A stretch of DNA of 64,000 nt from Streptomyces sp. NBC_01260 (GCF_036226405.1 NZ_CP108464.1:6014001-6078000), one strand, 5' to 3'. Numbered from the stretch's first letter, positions 40,317-49,385 are shown. Notes: a model not told the origin generated them from the sequence alone. Numbers and translations: made by a program.

Positions 40317-41264
40317 CTACCCGTTGAGGTAGCTGGTGATGCCGTCGGCGATGCCCTGCGCGGCCTTCTGGCGCCAGCTCGCGCTGGTGAGCAGGGCCGC
40401 GTCCTTCGGATCACGCATATTGCCGCATTCGATGAAGACTTTGGGCACCGTGGACAAATTCAGTCCGCCCAGATCCTTGCGGGTGTCCAGTCCGGTATTG
40501 CCGCCGATGTAATTGGAAGGGGCACTTCCGGTAGCGCGGACGAAGAGTCCGGCGATACGCGTACCGAGATCGCGCGACGGGCCGACGATCTTCGAGGTGT
40601 CCGCGTCACCGCCGCGCACCGACGCGGGAAGAATCACATGGAAGCCCCGGTTGCCGGCCGCCGATCCGTCCGCGTGGACCGAGACGACCGCATCGGCCCC
40701 GGCCTTGTTGCCGATCCGGGCCCGTTCGTCGACACACGGGCCGAACGGCCGGTCGTTGTCGTGCGTCAGCACCACCTTCGCGCCCCGCGCCCGCAGCAGC
40801 GTGCGCATCCGGTGCGACACGTCGAGGGTGAACTCAGCTTCCGCGTAACCGGAGTTGGTGGAGGTGCCGGTGGTGTCGCACTCCTTGTGCGTGGTGCCGA
40901 TGTCCACCTGCCGGCCGATCTCGGCGGTGTGCAGGTGGTTGCGCGGATTGTGCCCGGGGTCGATGACGACCGTCTTGCCCGACAGGGGCCCGGACCTGGT
41001 GCCCGGCGCGGACGGCGGGGAGGAGGCCGGCCGCTCGGAGGGGGCCGGGCTGCTGTGCACCGCCGACGGAGCGGCCGGGGCCGATGGGGAGGCCGTCGCG
41101 GGCTCCGGCGACGTGGCCGTGCCGCCGTCCGGGCCGGGCCTGGCCTGCGCGGTGCCACTGCCGCCGCCGCAGCCGGCGGCGCCCAGGCACAGCACGGTCA
41201 GCGTCGCGGCGGCGAACAGGGCCGGGCGGCGCGGGGTGGGGGGAACGCTCTCGTCGTCACGCAC
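40317..41264 (-). CDS. N-acetylmuramoyl-L-alanine amidase (Amidase_3), lipoprotein
   Basis: 315 aa peptidoglycan hydrolase. Signal sequence LFAAATLTVLCLGAAGC ends in a lipobox (Cys near residue 32). A Pro/Ser/Ala-rich spacer (35-95) precedes the Amidase_3 domain: KTVVIDPGHNPRNH supplies the first zinc histidine, AEAEFTLDVSHRMRTLLRARGAKVVLTHDND the glutamate, VVSVHADGS the second histidine, and VFIECGNMRD the catalytic glutamate. Acts at the cell wall, cutting the bond between MurNAc and the stem peptide. ATG at 41264. Confidence 0.88.
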   Translation of the reverse strand: MRDDESVPPTPRRPALFAAATLTVLCLGAAGCGGGSGTAQARPGPDGGTATSPEPATASPSAPAAPSAVHSSPAPSERPASSPPSAPGTRSGPLSGKTVVIDPGHNPRNHLHTAEIGRQVDIGTTHKECDTTGTSTNSGYAEAEFTLDVSHRMRTLLRARGAKVVLTHDNDRPFGPCVDERARIGNKAGADAVVSVHADGSAAGNRGFHVILPASVRGGDADTSKIVGPSRDLGTRIAGLFVRATGSAPSNYIGGNTGLDTRKDLGGLNLSTVPKVFIECGNMRDPKDAALLTSASWRQKAAQGIADGITSYLNG

Positions 41265-41305
41265 CCGGCGATGCTATCCGGGAGCCCGCCCGGTGTCCGG
41301 AGGCC

Positions 41306-41950
41306 TCAGATCCCGGGCCCGGTGCGCCGCAGGACCCGCAGCGAGTCGGTGACCGCGATCTCGGTGAACGCCCCGGAGGCCAGCGCCCGCAGATAGATCC
41401 GGTACGGGGCCTGGCCGCCGTGCGCCGGGTCCGGGAACACGTCGTGGATCACCAGCAGCCCGCCCTCGGCGACATGCGGCGCCCAGCCCTCGTAGTCGCC
41501 GTTCGCGTGCTCGTCGGTGTGACCGCCGTCGATGAAGACCAGGCCGAGCGGCCCGCCCCAGACGGCCGCGACCTGCGGGGAGCGCCCCACGAGCGCCACC
41601 ACGTGCTCCTCCAGACCGGCCGCGTGCAGCGTCCGGCGGAAGGTGGGCAGCGTGTCCATCCGGCCGACCTCCGGGTCCACCACGGTCGGATCGTGGTACT
41701 CCCAGCCGGGCTGCTGCTCCTCGCTGCCCCGGTGGTGGTCGACGGTGAGGGCCGTCGCTCCCGCGCCGCGGGCGGCGTCGGCGAGCAGGATGGTGGAGCG
41801 CCCGCAGTACGTGCCCACCTCCAGCAGCGGCAGCCCGAGCGCGGCGGCCTCGGCGGCGGCCGCGTACAGGGCCAGCCCCTCCACCACCGGCATGAAGCCC
41901 TTGGCGGCCTGGAACGCGGCAAGAATCTCCGGCTTGGGCTCGGCGGCCAC
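41306..41950 (-). CDS. Class I SAM methyltransferase (Methyltransf_24-like)
   Basis: 214 aa. GTG at 41950 has a strong RBS (AGGAGGAA); upstream in-frame codons are not needed. SAM motif I is LLEVGTYCGRSTILLADAA; the acidic site is LTVDHHRGSEE, and VFIDGGHTDEHANGDYEGWAPHVAEGG is typical of Methyltransf_24 proteins that act on sugars or small hydroxylated compounds. Same strand as the amidase and phosphoesterase genes; 41 bases lie between its stop and the amidase start, so they may be co-transcribed. Substrate unknown. Confidence 0.8.
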   Translation of the reverse strand: MAAEPKPEILAAFQAAKGFMPVVEGLALYAAAAEAAALGLPLLEVGTYCGRSTILLADAARGAGATALTVDHHRGSEEQQPGWEYHDPTVVDPEVGRMDTLPTFRRTLHAAGLEEHVVALVGRSPQVAAVWGGPLGLVFIDGGHTDEHANGDYEGWAPHVAEGGLLVIHDVFPDPAHGGQAPYRIYLRALASGAFTEIAVTDSLRVLRRTGPGI

Positions 41951-42044
41951 GGGGTTCCTCCTGGTGGGGATGCGGGGACGGGGCATGTCGACGGCGCCCC
42001 ATCGTGCCGCACGCCCGGGCCGGGGCCGCGCGCGGGGGTGTGTC

Positions 42045-42080
42045 CGGCCGCGGGGGCGGCGAGCGCCTCCCCCGCGGCCG
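42045..42080 (-). terminator. Terminator downstream of the phosphoesterase gene
   Basis: A 12-bp GC-rich stem (42045-42056 with 42069-42080, loop of 12) directly follows the stop of the 42086-43702 gene. Confidence 0.7.
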
Positions 42081-42085
42081 TCGGG

Positions 42086-43702
42086 TCAGCCGGTGAAGGC
42101 CAGCGACACGGGCCGGGAGGCGTTCCCGTACGCGTCGACGGCGACGACCTCCGCCCGGTAGCGGTGACCCGCCACCGCGCCCGTGACCGGGATGTCCAGG
42201 GAGTTGGGGCGCGGCATGAAGTAGAAGTCGGACAGCACCTTGGACGAGACCGCCTTCGTGCCGGTCGTCGTGTCCGTGATGTCGACCGTGTAGTGGTGGA
42301 CCAGTTGGTCGTCCTTCGCCTGCGCGACCCGCAGCGCCGTGGCGCCCCCGGCGCCGCGCACCGTCGTCAGCGGCTTGCGGGTGGTGAACTTCGGGGCCAC
42401 CGTGTTGCGCCGGTCGGCGGTGTAGCGGAAGTTGTCCTTGATCTGCTGGTTCGTCGAGCCCTTCAGCCGCACGGTCCAGCCGGGACCGCTCAGCGTGCCG
42501 GCGCTCGCGTACGGCGGCTGCCAGCTCGCCGACCACTGGCCGCCGGTGTAGATGTCGTGCTTGTCGGCGGCCATGTTGATCCGGTCGATCTCGGTGCGGT
42601 CCTTGTAGACCTCCACGAACAGCGCCTGCGCGGTGGGTGCCTCGAAGCGGTCCGCGAGACCGTTCTCGGTGACCATCCGGTAGCCGTGGTCGACCTCCAC
42701 GTACGACATCGAACCGTCGTTGACGGAGGTGAAGTCGCCCTGGTACATGGACCGGTCGTCGTTGTTGTTGAGGTGCGAGTGGCCGGAGAAGAGGATCGCC
42801 TGCGGGAAGGCGCTCAGGTCCGCGGCCAGCCCCGGGTTGCCGGCCTGCTGGCCGTCCATCGTGGTGCCGGTCGTGGGCCGGTGGCCCTGGACCAGGACCG
42901 GCTTGCGGGAGGCTCCCGGGGCGGTGGTGAGCGCGGTCAGCCGGCTCTTCAGCCAGGCGCGCTGCGCGGTGTCGCGGTCGTACGTCTCGGTGTTCACCGT
43001 GAGCAGGTGGACGCCCCTGACGTCGGACTCGTAGTAGCCGCCGCCCGAGTCGGGGAACCAGGCCTTCGGATAGCCGGCCCGGATCGCGGCGAGGCTGTCG
43101 TCGTGGTTGCCGTTGGACATCAGCACCTGGGTGCCGGTCATGCCCTTGCGCTTCAGGTTCGCCTGGAAGATGTCGGAGACGATGCGGTGGTCCGGGCCCT
43201 TGCCGTCACCGTTGTCGTTGATCATGTCGCCGTTCGACAGGATCGCGTCCGGGTGCGGGAAGACCGAGCCGATGGTGTCGAAGAAGCTCTCGTACTTCTT
43301 GTCGTTGTTCGCGTGGTCCCCGACATGGACGTCCGACATGACGACGAAGCGGGCGAGCGGCTTCTCCTTCGTCTTGATCAGATAGCCGTACGCGACCGGC
43401 ACACTGGACCGCTCGCCCCGGAAGGCGACGGCCGTGACGTTGGTGTCCTCGGCGATCCGCAGCGGCCGGCCGGGGGAGTAGGCGCGGCTCTCCCGGGTCG
43501 GGGCCGAACCGTCCAGCGTGTAGCGGACGGTGGTGCCGCGCTCGGCACGGAACTTCAGCGTCACCGCGTGGTCGTACCGGCCGCCGGGGACGCTGACACC
43601 GGGCGCGGCCGGCGGGGCGGAGGGCTGCGGCCGGGCCTGGGCCGCGGCCGGGGCGGCGAGCGCCAGGCAGGACGCGGCGATCACGAGCGGGGTGAGTCTC
43701 AC
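42086..43702 (-). CDS. Secreted metallophosphoesterase (calcineurin-like) with N-terminal chitobiase-C-type and C-terminal beta domains
   Basis: 538 aa. Signal peptide LTPLVIAASCLALAAPAAAQA. Residues 35-105 match the chitobiase/beta-hexosaminidase C-terminal fold (GRYDHAVTLKFRAERGTTVRYTLDGSAPTRESRAY). The phosphoesterase core (about 115-370) has all five motifs: SDVHVGDH, SNGDMIND, SNGNHDD, QGHRPT and SGHSHLN. A C-terminal Fn3-like region (GPGWTVRLKG...YRAEVVAVDAYGNASRP) completes it. Probably a secreted phosphatase or phosphodiesterase for phosphate scavenging. Upstream GTTCA/GTTAC repeats resemble PHO boxes. Confidence 0.85.
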   Translation of the reverse strand: MRLTPLVIAASCLALAAPAAAQARPQPSAPPAAPGVSVPGGRYDHAVTLKFRAERGTTVRYTLDGSAPTRESRAYSPGRPLRIAEDTNVTAVAFRGERSSVPVAYGYLIKTKEKPLARFVVMSDVHVGDHANNDKKYESFFDTIGSVFPHPDAILSNGDMINDNGDGKGPDHRIVSDIFQANLKRKGMTGTQVLMSNGNHDDSLAAIRAGYPKAWFPDSGGGYYESDVRGVHLLTVNTETYDRDTAQRAWLKSRLTALTTAPGASRKPVLVQGHRPTTGTTMDGQQAGNPGLAADLSAFPQAILFSGHSHLNNNDDRSMYQGDFTSVNDGSMSYVEVDHGYRMVTENGLADRFEAPTAQALFVEVYKDRTEIDRINMAADKHDIYTGGQWSASWQPPYASAGTLSGPGWTVRLKGSTNQQIKDNFRYTADRRNTVAPKFTTRKPLTTVRGAGGATALRVAQAKDDQLVHHYTVDITDTTTGTKAVSSKVLSDFYFMPRPNSLDIPVTGAVAGHRYRAEVVAVDAYGNASRPVSLAFTG

Positions 43703-43730
43703 GGGGGGTTCCTTGTCTGCGCGATGTCGT

Positions 43731-43758
43731 GGTAACGGACCGGTAACCGGTCTGAACC
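43731..43758 (-). promoter_or_regulatory. Possible PHO-box repeats upstream of the phosphoesterase
   Basis: On the minus strand, 11-base units beginning GTTCA, GTTAC and GTTAC follow one another (43758 to 43731), 29 bases before the gene. PhoP boxes in Streptomyces are 11-base direct repeats of GTTCACC type. The first unit fits well, the others only partly. Confidence 0.35.
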
Positions 43759-43853
43759 ATCGACGTTAGGCAGTGCGAACCAGGCGGAGGGGCGCCCTGG
43801 TTGGCCTTCCGGTGAAGTGCCCGTGAATGTCCGTGGGGCGGCACTGCCGGACG

Positions 43854-43892
43854 CCGTACGCCCCCGCCGACGGTATCGGCGGGGGCGTACGG
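43854..43892 (-). terminator. Terminator after the M20 peptidase operon
   Basis: A perfect 17-bp stem (43854-43870 with 43876-43892, loop CGGTA) starts 53 bases after the M20 stop. The strongest hairpin in the window. Confidence 0.85.
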
Positions 43893-43944
43893 GAGGGGTG
43901 AGCCCGGGTCGGGGCGGGCCCCTGGCGGAGCCGTGACGCAGCGG

Positions 43945-45273
43945 TCAGCAGCTCTGCCAGAGTCGGGTCATGACGCGGACGCCGAAGCGCAGGCCCTCCA
44001 GCGGGACGCGCTCGTCCACGCCGTGGAACAGGCGGCCGTAGTCCAGGTCGTGCGGGAGCTTCAGGCCCTTGAAGCCGAAGCAGCGGATGCCCAGGTGGGT
44101 GAAGGCCTTGGCGTCCGTACCGCCGGGGTTGCAGTACGGCACGGGGTGGCCGTCCGGGTCCTCTGCGCGCACCGCGTCGCACATGGCGTCGACGAGCGGG
44201 CCGTCGAAGGTGGTCTCCATCGCGATGTCGTGGTTGACCCACTCGCGGCTGACCGAGGGGAGCAGCAGCTTGTCGATCGTGTCGATCAGCTCCTGCTCGT
44301 GGCCGGGCAGGAAGCGGCCGTCGACGCGGGCGGTGGCCTTGCCGGGGATGACGTTGGTCTGGTAACCGGCGTTGAACATGGTGGGGTTCGCCGAGTTCCG
44401 GAGCACCACCTGCATGAAGTCGGAGACCGGGCCCAGCTTGGCGAGGCTGCCCTCGATGTCGTTCTCGTCGAACTCCACGCCGTAGAGGCGGGCGGCCTCT
44501 TCGAGCAGGGCGCGCACCGGCTCGATCAGCCGGATCGGGAAGGTCTCGCGGCCGATCCGGGTCAGCGACTCGGCAAGGTCGGTGACCGCGTTCTCGTCGT
44601 TGGGCGACGAGCCGTGGCCGGCCCGGCCGGTGGCGGTGAGCTCCATCCAGGCCATGCCGCGCTGGGCGTTCTCGATCGGGTAGAGGCGCCGGGTGTCGTC
44701 GATCGCGAAGGAGAACCCGCCGCCCTCACCGATCGCCTCGGTGACCCCGGCGAACAGCTCCGGGCGGTGCTCGACCAGCCAGTGGGCGCCGAACTTGCCG
44801 CCCGCCTCCTCGTCGGCGAGGAAGGCCAGGACCAGATCGCGCGAGGGCCGGGTGCCGGTGCGGGCGAAGTGCCGGGCGGTGGCCAGCATGACGGCCACCG
44901 TGTCCTTCATGTCGATCGCCCCGCGGCCCCACAGATAGCCGTCCCGGATCTCGCCGGAGAACGGCGGCACCTGCCACTCGGAGGCGTCGGCGGGGACCAC
45001 GTCCAGATGGCCGTGGACCATCAGGGCGCCGCGCTCCGGATCGCGGCCGGCGATCCGGGCGATGACGCTGGCCCGGCCCGGGGCGGACTCGATCAGCTCC
45101 GAGTCGATGCCCACCTCGGCGAGACGGCCCACCACCCAGTCGGCACTGGCACGCTCGTTGCTGGTGGGGTTGGAGGTGTCGAACCTGATCAGTTCGGCGC
45201 AGAGGTCGACAACCTCCGCCTGGGCCTCGTCGGAGGCCGGTACCAGGGGTGCGGTGGGTTCGGTGGTGCTCAT
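43945..45273 (-). CDS. M20-family metallopeptidase / deacylase
   Basis: 442 aa dinuclear zinc enzyme. Metal ligands: MVHGHLDVVPAD (His, Asp), WGRGAIDMKD (bridging Asp), ADEEAGG (catalytic Glu and metal Glu), and NPGGTDAKAF near the C-terminus in place of the usual His region, with HGVDERV supplying His. The dimerisation lid lies around TGRAGHGSSPNDENAV. It acts in the cytosol on a dipeptide or N-acyl amino acid. ATG at 45273 overlaps the permease stop (ATGA), so the M20 enzyme probably works on what the permease brings in. Last gene of the DUF1177 operon. Confidence 0.87.
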   Translation of the reverse strand: MSTTEPTAPLVPASDEAQAEVVDLCAELIRFDTSNPTSNERASADWVVGRLAEVGIDSELIESAPGRASVIARIAGRDPERGALMVHGHLDVVPADASEWQVPPFSGEIRDGYLWGRGAIDMKDTVAVMLATARHFARTGTRPSRDLVLAFLADEEAGGKFGAHWLVEHRPELFAGVTEAIGEGGGFSFAIDDTRRLYPIENAQRGMAWMELTATGRAGHGSSPNDENAVTDLAESLTRIGRETFPIRLIEPVRALLEEAARLYGVEFDENDIEGSLAKLGPVSDFMQVVLRNSANPTMFNAGYQTNVIPGKATARVDGRFLPGHEQELIDTIDKLLLPSVSREWVNHDIAMETTFDGPLVDAMCDAVRAEDPDGHPVPYCNPGGTDAKAFTHLGIRCFGFKGLKLPHDLDYGRLFHGVDERVPLEGLRFGVRVMTRLWQSC

Positions 45274-46667
45274 GCTGCTCCCACGGGGGTGCTGGTGCGG
45301 GCGTCGGGGGCTGCGTTGTCCTCGCCGCCCTCGTCGTCCAGGGCGGAGGTGCCGTACGGCTTCACCCAGCCCAGCAGGCCGAGCACGCTGTACAGGACGA
45401 AGGCGGTGGCCAGCGAGTTCAGGGCCGGTATGCCGCCGTCGTAGAACTTGCCGACGCAGAAGGCCGCGATCCAGATGGCGATCGACATCGGCACCCAGGT
45501 CGGAGAGGACTTCGGCAGGGTCTCGGATTCCCGGGTGTCGTCCAGCGGCTTGCGCATCTTCTTCACGACCCAGTACTCGGCCACGATGATGCCGCCGATC
45601 GGCGGGATGGCGACGCCGAGGATCGTGAGGAACTCGGTGAAGTGGGTCATGATCCCGACCGCGGACAGGAGCGTGCCGGCGATGCCGAGGACGATCGTGA
45701 CCGCGCCGCGGTGGACGCGCTTGCCGAAGACGACCTGGAAGAAGTTGACGACGCCGAGCGAGGAGCCGTACAGGTTCCAGTCGTTGATCTTGGCGGTGGA
45801 CATCAGGACCACGATCACACCGAAGGCACCGGAGGTGGAGAGCACGATGTGCGAGACCTCGTTGCTCTTCACCAGGTGGCCCAGGAGCACGCCGGTCAGT
45901 CCGACGATGTACTCGGAGAGGATCATCGAGGAGGCGCTCTGCAGGAAGACGTGCGAGCCCTTGCGGTTGTAGCGGGTCATCTCGGGGGAGACGATCGCAC
46001 CCGTCATGTAGCCGCCCGCGATGGCGGTGGCGGCGACGGCCAGCGGGATCGTGTCGCCGGGCGGCGGCGAGTGGATCAGGTCGCTGAACGAGTGGTCCTT
46101 GAGCGTGTTGATGACGGACCAGGCGACCATCGCGAAGAAGAGCGGCGTGACGATCTTCGCGAAGTTCGCCATGTACTTGAAGCCGAAGATCACCAGGGCG
46201 GTGATGGCGATGCCCGCTATCACGCACCACATCCAGGACGGTCCGCCGACCAGCGCCGAGACGCTGTTGCCGAAGATCGTGTTCTGGACGCCGAACCAGC
46301 CGACCAGGCTGACCGCGATGACGAAGCTGACCAGCGCGGAGCCGTTGCGGCCGAAGCCCACCCAGCGGGTCAGCATCGGGGTCGCGAGGCCCTCGCGCAT
46401 ACCGGCCAGGCCGATCGCGAAGATCACGATCTCCAGGATCACGGCACCGAGCGTGAAAGCGAGGAAGGCGTTGCCGAAGGTCATGCCGACGCCGATGGTG
46501 GCGCCGAGCGTGAACTGCGAGATCGAGCCGGACTGGGCCAGCCACTGGAGCAGCATGGACCAGAAGCCGAACCGCTTGTCGCGCGGGACGCGCGAGAGCG
46601 AGTAGTCGTCGCTGCCGATGCTCTTGGTCTCGTGGACCGCGGCGTCGGCCGGAGGTGCGGCAGCCAT
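45270..46667 (-). CDS. NCS1-family permease (purine-cytosine permease/CodB-like)
   Basis: 465 aa with about 12 membrane segments. Starts near YSLSRVPRDKRFGFWSMLLQWLAQSGSISQFTLGATIGVGMTFGNAF, with the RxxRxGxxxMxxxxxxxS signature of NCS1 symporters; GWFGVQNTIFG is the conserved substrate-site helix 3 region and PPIGGIIVAEYWVV the helix 10-11 region. It imports a nucleobase-, hydantoin- or vitamin-like compound with a cation. Genomic partners here are peptidase-like, which is unusual for CodB. ATG at 46667 overlaps the DUF1177 stop (TGATG). Confidence 0.85.
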   Translation of the reverse strand: MAAAPPADAAVHETKSIGSDDYSLSRVPRDKRFGFWSMLLQWLAQSGSISQFTLGATIGVGMTFGNAFLAFTLGAVILEIVIFAIGLAGMREGLATPMLTRWVGFGRNGSALVSFVIAVSLVGWFGVQNTIFGNSVSALVGGPSWMWCVIAGIAITALVIFGFKYMANFAKIVTPLFFAMVAWSVINTLKDHSFSDLIHSPPPGDTIPLAVAATAIAGGYMTGAIVSPEMTRYNRKGSHVFLQSASSMILSEYIVGLTGVLLGHLVKSNEVSHIVLSTSGAFGVIVVLMSTAKINDWNLYGSSLGVVNFFQVVFGKRVHRGAVTIVLGIAGTLLSAVGIMTHFTEFLTILGVAIPPIGGIIVAEYWVVKKMRKPLDDTRESETLPKSSPTWVPMSIAIWIAAFCVGKFYDGGIPALNSLATAFVLYSVLGLLGWVKPYGTSALDDEGGEDNAAPDARTSTPVGAA

Positions 46668-47620
46668 CAGGACTCCTGGGGTGTGCGGCCGAAGGTCTGC
46701 AGGTGGGACAGCGACCCGTAGCGGTTGACGAGGTTGTCGAACTCCACGGCGTCGTGGAATTCCAGGTGGCCCGCGCCGTAGGCCTTGGCGACCTCCACGG
46801 CGTAGCGGGCGGCGGACGCGATGTCGCTCTCGTGACTCGCGCCCGTGCCGCAGCCGGGCACCGCGGCGGCCGAGGTGATGGCCAGACCGATGACGGGGGC
46901 GGCCGTCGCGGTGGAGGGCTGGAGGATCGAATTGATGTGATGTGCACCGTTACCGTACGGCGTAATGTCCTGAGTCGTCACGGGGTACGTGACCAACGGC
47001 TCACCGGTCACCACGGCCAGCAGCTCGCCGAGCTGCTCGCTGACCCGGAGCACCCAGCCCTCCTTGACGGTGGGCGACAGGGCCAGGCCCTTGTGGTTGA
47101 TGATCCGGTTGCCCTTGGTGGTGTCGATGGAGAGCACGGCCTCCATGGCGTCGGTCACCTCGTGGCGGTTCATGGTGGCGATGTCCACGGGCGAGCCCAT
47201 GAACGGCACCGGGTCGTGCGGCTCGGTCGGTGCGTCCGGGCAGATGTGGGTGGCGACGATCACATCACCGGGCAGCACATCGCCGCGGCGGCGCATGTCG
47301 AGCAGTTTCGCGGCGGTGGCGACGGCGGAGACGGCTCCGTCGGCGTCGGAGACCAGTCCGGTCACCTCGGGCCGGGCGCCGATGCCGCCGAGCCGGCCGA
47401 CCACACCGAGGGTGCGGGCGGTGCCGCCGGCGGTGCGTCCCCGTGAGCCCGGGATGCGGACCATCACGAAGTCCGTCGAGCCCCGCTCGCCGGCGACCGT
47501 GGTGACCTCCGCGGACGAGCCCTCGGCCCCAGCCACGGAGTCGAGGTACTCGACGACCGTCTTCCCATTGGCCTGCGGGTCGTCGAGGAGGTCGACGATG
47601 TCCAGTACGTACTTCAACAT
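46667..47620 (-). CDS. DUF1177-family protein
   Basis: 317 aa. ATG at 47620 (start MLKYVLDIVDLLDDPQANG) has GAAAGG upstream. Conserved blocks: DFVMVRIPGSRGRTAGGTARTLGVVGRLGGIGARP, GDVIVATHICPDAPTEPHDPVPFMGSPVDI and TYPVTTQDITPYGNGAHHINSILQPS, with clustered His, Cys and Asp residues that would suit a metal site. No signal peptide or membrane segment. The family has no known function; in other genomes I recall it near peptidase and AroM-like genes. First gene of the permease-M20 operon, divergent from an IclR regulator. Confidence 0.8.
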   Translation of the reverse strand: MLKYVLDIVDLLDDPQANGKTVVEYLDSVAGAEGSSAEVTTVAGERGSTDFVMVRIPGSRGRTAGGTARTLGVVGRLGGIGARPEVTGLVSDADGAVSAVATAAKLLDMRRRGDVLPGDVIVATHICPDAPTEPHDPVPFMGSPVDIATMNRHEVTDAMEAVLSIDTTKGNRIINHKGLALSPTVKEGWVLRVSEQLGELLAVVTGEPLVTYPVTTQDITPYGNGAHHINSILQPSTATAAPVIGLAITSAAAVPGCGTGASHESDIASAARYAVEVAKAYGAGHLEFHDAVEFDNLVNRYGSLSHLQTFGRTPQES

Positions 47621-47772
47621 GGGGGGCCTTTCTCGCGCATCCATCACACCCGTCCGGCGCCCGGCAGGGAGTGGGACGCCGGACGGGGTGCTGAGAGCAG
47701 ATTCGGGATCGGATAGCGTTGAGCGCAACCATTTCCCGTTATTTGCAACTCAGGTCTGAATGGTGAGATCAC

Positions 47773-48594
47773 ATGGCGGACTTCGATCTGGACCGGCGCA
47801 CACCCGCCGGAGCCCTGCAAACCGTCGACCGGGCGCTCCTCGTGCTGCTCGCGTTCGAGCGGACCAGACCCGACTGGGGCGTCACCGAGGTCGCGGAGGA
47901 GTTCGGCTGGGACACCTCGGTGGCCCAGCGGCTGCTCGCCACCCTCGCGGGTCGCGGCTTCCTGGTCTCGGACCCGGCCACCCGCCGTTACCGCATCGGC
48001 CCCGCCGTGCTGCGCCTGGGCAGGCTCTGGGAGCGCTCCGGATCGCTGGAGCTGCTCGCCGGACCGGTCCTGGAGGAGTTGCGCCGGGTCACCGGCGACA
48101 CCGTGCTGTTCTGCCTCCCGGACAGCTTCCACATGCGGTGCGTGGCGGCCGAGGAGGGCGAGACCGGGCCGCTGCGCTACTACCCCCTGGTCGGCGAGCT
48201 CTACCCGGCTCATGCCGGGGCGACCAGTAAGTCGTTCTACGCCTACCTGCCGGACGAGCAGCGCCACCGGCTCTTCCGGGGGCGCCCGATGGCCCGGTTC
48301 ACCGAGCGGACGGTGACCGATCCGGATCTGCTGGAGCGGGAGCTGCTGAAGGTGCGCGCCCAGGGGTACGCCTGGACGGTCGGTGAGTACGACGCCGGCG
48401 TCGCGACCGTCGCCGTACCGGTCTTCCTCGGGCGCGAACCGTACGGAAGCCTCAGCCTGGGCGGCGCGGCGGAACGGTTTGAGGGGGCGCCGGAGAACCG
48501 GCTCGAAGCGTTGCGCAAGGCGGCCGAACTGCTGGAGAGGCGCCTCACTCATCCGCCGCAGCGCCCGAAACCCCGGTCCCGCCGCACCACCTGA
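47773..48594 (+). CDS. IclR-family transcriptional regulator
   Basis: 273 aa. N-terminal winged HTH (AGALQTVDRALLVLLAFERTRPDWGVTEVAEEFGWDTSVAQRLLATLAGRGFL) and C-terminal IclR effector domain (LLAGPVLEELRRVTGDTVLFCLPDSFHMRCVAAEEGETGP...YPAHAGATSKSFYAYL). Divergent from the DUF1177-permease-M20 operon, with 152 bases between starts, and 62 bases upstream of pepE on its own strand. It is the natural controller of both sets. The ATG at 47773 lies in a TCAC-ATGG context without a strong RBS. Confidence 0.9.
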   Translation: MADFDLDRRTPAGALQTVDRALLVLLAFERTRPDWGVTEVAEEFGWDTSVAQRLLATLAGRGFLVSDPATRRYRIGPAVLRLGRLWERSGSLELLAGPVLEELRRVTGDTVLFCLPDSFHMRCVAAEEGETGPLRYYPLVGELYPAHAGATSKSFYAYLPDEQRHRLFRGRPMARFTERTVTDPDLLERELLKVRAQGYAWTVGEYDAGVATVAVPVFLGREPYGSLSLGGAAERFEGAPENRLEALRKAAELLERRLTHPPQRPKPRSRRTT

Positions 48595-48656
48595 CCGGCT
48601 GCCGGGCCCCGCTCCACCCGCACGACCTGCCCCGAAGAGAACCCAAGAGGAACCCC

Positions 48657-49385
48657 GTGAATCTGCTCCTGCTCTCCAACTCCACCCAGCACGGCTGCGG
48701 TTACCTGGAACACGCCCTCGACACGGTCAGCGCGTTCCTGCCCTCCGGCGCCCGCCTCGCCTTCGTGCCGTACGCGCTCGCCGACTACACGACGTACACC
48801 GCACGGGTCCGCGACGCCCTGGAGCCGGCCGGCATCAGCGTCCGCGGCGTCCACGAGAACGCCGACCCGGTCGCCGAACTCGCCGCTTCCGACGCCGTGT
48901 TCATCGGTGGCGGCAACTCCTTCCGGCTGCTGAGCGCGCTCTACCGGACCGGCCTGCGCGACGCCGTGATCGAGGCGGTGCGCGACGGACTGCCGTACAT
49001 GGGAGCCAGCGCGGGGACGAACATGGCCTCGCCCACCCTGCGCACCACCAACGACATGCCGATCGTGCAGCCGCCGTCCTTCGAGACGCTCGGCCTCGTC
49101 CCGTTCCAGATCAACCCGCACTACCTGGACCCGGACCCGGACAGCACCCACAAGGGCGAGACCCGCGAGGAACGGCTCACCGAGTTCCTGGAGGAGAACG
49201 ACGTGCCGGTGCTCGGCCTGCGCGAGGGCTCATGGCTGCGGGTCAACGGGCGCCAGGCCCGGGTCCAGGGTGCCCGCCCCGCGCGGCTGTTCACCCGCGG
49301 CGCACAGCCGCAGGAGCTCCCGGCGGGGACGGACGTCTCTCATCTGCTCACGACCGCACCGAGGTTCGACGCGCCGGTGCGCTGA
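48657..49385 (+). CDS. pepE: Dipeptidase E (peptidase S51, alpha-aspartyl dipeptidase)
   Basis: 242 aa. GTG at 48657 with AAGAGGA upstream. The fold begins LLLLSNSTQHGCGYLEHALDT; the nucleophile serine is in YMGASAGTNMA, preceded by DAVFIGGGNSFRLL, and the histidine and glutamate are in the PFQINPHYLDP region, all as in PepE. The enzyme cleaves Asp-X dipeptides in the cytosol. Its place after the IclR gene, facing an M20 peptidase operon, suggests joint use of an aspartyl-containing peptide or amide. The end overlaps the convergent MFS gene by 38 bases. Confidence 0.88.
   Translation: MNLLLLSNSTQHGCGYLEHALDTVSAFLPSGARLAFVPYALADYTTYTARVRDALEPAGISVRGVHENADPVAELAASDAVFIGGGNSFRLLSALYRTGLRDAVIEAVRDGLPYMGASAGTNMASPTLRTTNDMPIVQPPSFETLGLVPFQINPHYLDPDPDSTHKGETREERLTEFLEENDVPVLGLREGSWLRVNGRQARVQGARPARLFTRGAQPQELPAGTDVSHLLTTAPRFDAPVR

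Noticed and set aside
43945..46947. Apparent 1000-aa protein ending in the M20 peptidase
   Set aside because: The first 557 residues are an out-of-frame reading of the permease gene; the M20 gene begins at the ATG 45273.
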